DNA from: Falciphora oryzae
Taxonomy: Eukaryota > Ascomycota > Sordariomycetes > Magnaporthales > Magnaporthaceae
Assembly (NCBI GenBank): GCA_000733355.1
Contig: JNVV01000072.1
Span: 1 to 64,000 of the forward strand
Reading direction: 5' to 3'
DNA length: 64,000 nt
Both the position numbers and the translations under genes were made by a program. Shown piece after piece: positions 59,041 through 64,000 of this stretch. Within the stretch, counting starts at the first letter, position 1, and each line of letters begins with the position of its first letter. The notes under the pieces were generated by a model. That model ran no database searches, was not told the DNA's origin, and saw only the letters and a list, made by a program, of their open reading frames with translations.

Positions 59041-60790
59041 ACGTGGTTCACCACCGAGCGACACAGACCACCCAGCGACACACCAAACGCGTCAACGCGA
59101 CACACAATCTCTCGCGATCAATTCCTCCACCTACAAACATGGCAAAACAAAACAAAAAAAGTCGGATAATCCTTGCCCTCCAAGCTTTGCAACAAGATGC
59201 AAATCTAACCATCCGGACTGCTGCGAAGCTTTACAACGTCGCGTTTGCCAGTTTCGCGTATCGAAAGCGCGGCCAACCTGTTTGACGCGATTGCAAACCC
59301 AACTCCCGGAAATTAACGGAATCCGAAAAAAAGGCGCTTATTAAATACATACTTAAGCTGGATTTTCGTGCATTCCTTCCCCGGCCTTTTAGTGTTAAAG
59401 ATATGGCTAACCGATTGTTTGCCGAACGCGACGCGAATACCGTTGGGACTAACTAGGTCGCAAAGTTTGTTAAGCGCCGCCCGGAGTTTGGTACGTGCTG
59501 GATTCGAAAATACGATTACTAAAGGGCTAAATGCGAAAATCCCAAGCTCGTTTTTGCGTGGTTCGACTTTATACGAAACATTATAACCAAATATGGCATC
59601 TAGGATAACGATATTTATAACTTTAACAAAACCGGCTTTTTTATAGGTATGATCGCCGCCGTTATAGTTATTATAACATCGGAAAGCCGTAATAAAGCAA
59701 AATTAGTTTATCCTAGCAACCGGGAATAGGCTACAGTTATTTAAAAGGTTAATTGTTGCGGTTAGGCGGTTCCTTTTTTTATTATCGTTAAAAGGCAGTA
59801 CTATTTAACTAATTGGTATTTGGAAACCGACCTCCCACGCAATTAGGTTATCGCAACGAATTCCAACGGGTGGATTACAAACGAACTCGGTTTAAAATAG
59901 ATCTAATATTTTAATAAATACATTATATCGCGTACGAAAGGCACATATCGTTTGTTAGTGCTAAACGGCTACAAAAGCCACTATTTGACGGATTTTAAGC
60001 TTTATTGTTAAAAATACAACATTATTACGCTTTGCATGCTTCCGCATTCGTTTCATTTCTTTTAGCCGCTTAACGTTAAGTGCTTTAGCCCGTTAAAAAA
60101 AGCGTACGGTCGATAAATCGAAAACCTAATAAGGTTATACGTTAGCTACGTAATTAAGGTCGAGTTTTTTTCGGCGTTTAAAGCGGCATTTTTTAACTTT
60201 ATAACCGAAGGAAATATTTAAAAAGGCTTCCGAAAGGCTAGCTTTGCTCCTTTTAATTTAAATTCGGTTTTGGAAAAGCTGGATGTAAGGTTACAAATTC
60301 CAATTCCTTTAAAAACGCCTTTAAACGACCCCGAACTTTGGACTTCCAAAACGCCCAAAACAGCTAAGGAAGCAACTTTACAATCCGAATATATTAAAAT
60401 TCGGATTTCCAATTACCAAAGCAGCTTTTTGATATTTATGCTAGCAATTGTGGATTAATTTGCGAAAAGGGCGAGGGCAATTATATATCGGGTTAACCTT
60501 TTAAAAAAAAAGTGCTTTAAGTTACGAAAGGCGAACGAAATACTAAATAAACGCCGGAAGGCTAAAAAAATACGTATCCGATTTAAAAGGTTATTTACTA
60601 TCGACGAAATACGAAATATTTTGGACCAGTAGGAGCTAGATGGATAGTTATAGCAAAAAATGCGCGACTATAGGGGTTAGGAAAGGAGGGCGACGACGAT
60701 TCGTCGGCAATATGGCACTTACGGCAAAACCGGACATAATGCGCGCATTTGTTAAAAGGAAGTAGAAATGTCCAATGTATATAGTTCTGA
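59041..60790 (+). mobile_element. RIP-decayed Fot1/Pot2-like pogo transposon
   Basis: The left terminus ACGTGGTTCACCACC follows a TA. At 59139 a reading frame starts MAKQNKKSRIILALQALQQD, runs through the HTH (LTIRTAAKLYNV), and is then broken by many TAG/TAA codons. The order is conserved: KKALIKYILKLD, YNFNKTGFFIGMI (first Asp lost), NSNGWITNELGL, YRLLVLNGYKSHYL (second Asp lost), PLNVKCFSPLKKAYGR, KLDVRLQIPIPLK, and a C-terminal zinc knuckle GTYGKTGHNARIC-like block near 60711-60750. All changes are transition-like, as RIP leaves. The right terminus is not found. The sequence blends into other repeats near 60790. Confidence 0.8.
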
Positions 60791-61265
60791 GTAGTTTAAA
60801 TGGATTGCTGGCGTTGTTGGGTTGGCATGCGCGTTAATTGACCGGAGGTCGGGGTTGGGTTAGTCTTAGTAACTCAAACGTGATGACAAAGATGGAGCCG
60901 CCTCAACCCGTGGCTGATTGTGGCTCCGCCAGGTCGCTTGGTCTTCGCTTGGTTTGTGCGCATGTATTTGTGGGGCGGCCATTTTTGTGAGAATCACGTT
61001 TGAGGCAATATGGTGATTTTTTCGAGGCTTTGGCACACATTCCCATACAAATTGAAAAAATCCATTTTGAACATTTGTGAATACTTTTATCGCCGCATTT
61101 CCCGGGCCAAAATAAACCAATGGCGAAAGGTTAGAATTGCTCCAGCTTTCGTATAGTATTTTCCTATTTTTTTTTTAATCGCCGGAAAACGCATGCTAAC
61201 TCCAAACGGAAAAATGAGGCTTTGGCACACAATTCGGGAATAAATAGCTTCGTTCCCGATACCCC
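60791..61265. other. Spacer between two decayed elements
   Basis: No gene is supported. A GTTTGAGGCAATATGG-like repeat and a GGCTTTGGCACACA word occur twice (about 61026 and 61218), suggesting an internal direct repeat of an old element. Confidence 0.35.
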
Positions 61266-63640
61266 ATGGCTAATCAGCCACAAAGGCCGGCATTTATCCC
61301 AAATTTGCTGGGGGGCATCTTTGGGCCCATGCTAAGGGCCGAGTATATGCAGCAAGCTTTTAAAGCAATTAGCAACTGCCGCGACCTAGCCCAGGGGCAA
61401 TATTAAGGGGTTCCTTTCCGAAATATCATCCTTAATATTTACAACTACACGTTAAGCCCGGAAAATTCCGACGTCCAGCATAAATTCGTGGCGTCCATTA
61501 CAAGTTCCCTTTTAAACCAGGGTCGGGAGGGTTAAACCGGACGGCGTAAACCGAAAAAGGAACAGGTTAAATGCATTTAACGCATTATATACCAGCTCGG
61601 AAACACTATTTTTATCGCCAAAACAGGATACGGCAAAAGCATTGTGTTCCAAACAGTATCTATTATCCGAAACAAACATGTCACCGTTTAGTTTGTTCCA
61701 TTAAACAAACTGGGAGAAAAACAGGCCCGAACCGTCGCTGGATTCCCGTAGGCTAACCCCTTATTGTTTAACTATTTAATACGCCAGGTAAAAATCTTAG
61801 TAACAAGCCAATTTATATAAATAAAGTAGGTATTTAAGCTAATTATAAAAATAAGACGACGACATTTGGGATCCCGCCAATCCAGCAGGATATACACATA
61901 TCATTTTTGAACCAAAGCAAGCCACAAGTTACCGGTTCCTTCAACTTCTTCGCAACCCCCTATTTAGCAGCCGAATTGCCTTTATTGCTATCGACGAGCT
62001 TCACACTATCTACTAATGGAAAGATTTCCGCACGTCCTATCCTAATCTCCATATTATCCGTTCCGCTATCCCCAAATCTATTCCTTTATTCGGATACACA
62101 GCAACCCTTACGGAAAATGCCGAAAAGTTCGTTTTCACCCACGCGGGATTTAGGTTCCTCGGGCCAAATAAAAACTAGCTACAAATTATTCGCACATTTG
62201 TGGATAGACCGGAGATTTTTTTCGTGGTCCAATGCATTACTAAATAAAAAAAACAAGGCGATTACCGTCGCCTTTTTTTCCTAGTAAAGAACGTCCGACC
62301 CGGCTTCACCCCTTCATCTATTCCCAAAACTATTATCTACATAAACGCACGCGCGGCCCTCGTCAAAGCTCGCTATGCCCTTCTTTTATACCTGCAAACC
62401 TAAAGGGTGGATAATGCAACTGCTAGTCGCACCATTATTATTTACCACTTTTTCACACCGACCATCGACCAATAAAACATTTTTAACACGTTTCGTTAAA
62501 TGGATTCTCCTATCCGCATTATTTTATTTATTATATCACTTGGAATGGGTATAGATATACCAAATGTAGCGCGTGTAGTGCAATTTGGACCACTTTTGTC
62601 ACAAGATATTAGGGATTTTATTTAGCGGTTCGGTCGGGCGTGCCGTTCCGGTGTAGGGTACGGCATAGGTTATTTTTTCGCCCCTTATTGGTATTTCGAC
62701 CTAATGGGTACAGGCGAGAAAAAACCTACGAAAAAAAAGGGCCGGTAAAGCTAACCTTACGTACCCGCTACCCCAAGCACATTACGCTTAAAAATAGGAG
62801 CGGAGGATATTGCTTTAAATGCTTCCAACGAATCGGGCTATTTTGCGGCACATTTTATACCATTTGACGTCAAAAAAGCAGTTGCTGGCGGGCAGTTTAT
62901 ATTAGCAAGCCAAAATAATAAAAACTTTACGCTCGGCATCTTTTCAAAAAGCATCCCCTTGCTATGGACACGCGAAAATATCACGCACCGAGCCAAATTT
63001 CGAAACGAGCACCCCGATATATACAGTTTTATTAACGCCCCTTGTTTTCGAAAAAAAAGCCTTCGTTAGCTGCAAGAACCGGATGCTTCTATTGTGCCCC
63101 CAAAGTAGTGCTGCAACGCCTATTCCCATAAACTAGGAACTTTCGAAATTCTCCCTAAACTGGAAACGCCTCCAATTGAAATCCGGAAAAACACAAAGCT
63201 TTGGTTTATACGCGAGGAACTAATGGAGGTTTTATCGCGCATTGCCAATAACAAATTATACCATTGCCCAACCCGACCATATTCGTTACCTGGTTCGTTT
63301 TTAATGGAAAACGCTGTGGCCAACCATCTCGTTAAAGCCATTAACGCAAAAAACGGCGTACTTGACCTACGAAGCATATGTTTAGTAGCACAAAAGGTTG
63401 GAAACTGGGAATAGCATTAATGGCTGGAAACAGAGGGCGAGTTATTGCAACGAAAAATAGGGGATATGCTACGCCGGGGCATTGCGGCATACTAGGAACA
63501 TCGATGCCGATTTAACGCGAAAGTGAACCAGCATTAACAAACGGGAGCGCAGCCGATAAGCTCGCAGCCGATAAGCTCGCAGCCGACAAGCTCGCGACCT
63601 GCAAAAAGCGCCAGCCAGAAAGCGAGCTACCGACTGTCGG
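61266..63640 (+). pseudogene. RIP-decayed RecQ-type (SF2) helicase
   Basis: The broken frame starts MANQPQRPAFIPNLLGGIFG. It has the Walker A block IAKTGYGKSIVFQ (about 61611-61650), then VPLNKLGE, the Walker B IAIDELHTIY (about 61981-62010), YTATLTE (motif III-like, about 62090), and the helicase C-terminal region SLGMGIDIPNVARVVQFG (about 62535-62590) followed by RFGRA. Stops are dense and frames slip repeatedly. These blocks are those of the RecQ-like helicases common in repeat-rich and subtelomeric DNA of filamentous fungi (including telomere-linked helicases). The tail has Ser/Gln-rich short repeats. Confidence 0.75.
63551..63595. repeat. 15-bp tandem repeat, three units
   Basis: AGCCGATAAGCTCGC occurs twice exactly and once with one change (GATAAG to GACAAG). 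It lies near the end of the helicase remnant and would code a Ser-Gln-Pro repeat there. Confidence 0.9.
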
Positions 63641-63784
63641 GAATACATACATCCTCGTCCCAAGCAAAAAAAGCCAAAAGGTTGTAATAAACTGTAACAG
63701 CCCGTGTGGGTGGTGTGCACTACCCTCCTTAATAAGCTATGCAGACGGGCGATCCAAGCAGGAGCTTGGATTGATGACCTTTTT

Positions 63785-63885
63785 GGAGTGCTATTGGCCC
63801 AGTGGTATAAGGCCCGCGCCACTGTGTGTTACAATTATCCAAGCTCCTCACGGTCGGAGCTCCGAGTTCGATTCTGGCTGCGCGC
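63785..63885 (+). other. Pol III promoter-like A/B boxes (degenerate tRNA or SINE head)
   Basis: TGGCCCAGTGG (about 63798) fits the A-box, and AGTTCGATTCT (about 63862) fits the B-box. A perfect GGCC/GGCC D-stem is present, but the T-stem and acceptor stem have mismatches and no clear anticodon arm forms. The 64-bp spacing suits a tRNA with a long variable arm or a tRNA-derived SINE. I do not call it a tRNA. Confidence 0.3.
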
Positions 63886-64000
63886 ACAAGTTTCTGGGGT
63901 GACTTGGTGCGGTCGTGCGGGGAATTGAAAGCGGGGTAGCTGGCTGACAACGACGAGTCAGTGGCGCATGGGCGCAAGAGTGTGGCGTCGTGGGGCGCAC
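63886..64000. other. Window end, no feature
   Basis: No gene or repeat can be supported in the last 115 bases. Confidence 0.4.

Overview
The window is nuclear DNA of a filamentous ascomycete, most likely a sordariomycete. The genes carry short introns (about 50-150 nt) with GTRNGT donors, CTAAC-like branch sites and YAG acceptors. The protein set is typical of such fungi: a PTH11/SAT4-type rhodopsin-like membrane protein, a Zn2Cys6 factor, a BAHD acyltransferase, a 14-TM-type MFS pump, a secreted catalase-peroxidase and small cysteine-rich secreted proteins. The transposon remnants are rich in TAA/TAG/TGA and Asp-to-Asn changes, which looks like repeat-induced point mutation (RIP). A plant-associated fungus is plausible but not proven. 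All gene models were built by hand from splice signals and reading frame. The multi-exon models close to a whole number of codons.

Layout. 1-2 kb: decayed copia-like gag on the minus strand. 2.5-4 kb: rhodopsin-domain membrane protein. 5.7-6.7 kb: alpha/beta hydrolase. 7.2-9.7 kb: two genes broken by stops. 9.9-10.3 kb: near-perfect fold-back MITE. 10.4-13.2 kb: nucleotidyltransferase-like protein and a REI1-like zinc-finger protein. 13.8-14.3 kb: hAT-type MITE holding a 12-bp minisatellite. 14.6-15.2 kb: secreted CVNH-like protein. 15.9-17.4 kb: small conserved gene with a DNA transposon in its last intron. 18.2-19.2 kb: SET-domain protein. 20.3-24.5 kb: convergent BAHD acyltransferase and MFS transporter. 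25.3-27.3 kb: OS-9/Yos9 ER lectin. 27.3-33.8 kb: gene-poor. 33.8-36.4 kb: Zn2Cys6 factor. 37.6-38.3 kb: truncated sugar-permease pseudogene. 40.5-43.2 kb: secreted catalase-peroxidase.

From 43.9 kb onward transposons dominate. There is a complete but dead pogo-type element with perfect TIRs, a second pogo remnant, and an NN-domain (NLR-type) gene with a transposon in its last intron. Then come a pair of paralogous 8-cysteine secreted proteins (49.9-50.4 and 52.2-52.5 kb), a broken SRPK-like kinase and two small TIR elements. Further on there is a nested MULE-like element containing an 83-base assembly gap, a BIM1/X325-like fragment, an RIP-decayed Fot1/pogo element, and an RIP-decayed RecQ-type helicase running to the right edge.

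How parts may work together: the BAHD acyltransferase and MFS pump could act as a modification and export pair. The hydrolase, CVNH protein, catalase-peroxidase and cysteine-rich pair suggest surface or secreted functions in a plastic region. The best leads are the 8-Cys secreted family, the TTA-target transposon that lies in terminal introns of two genes (once inside the 5' splice site), the fold-back MITE whose ends match the pogo element 49 kb away, and the NN-domain protein with an Asn/Gly-rich prion-like tail.
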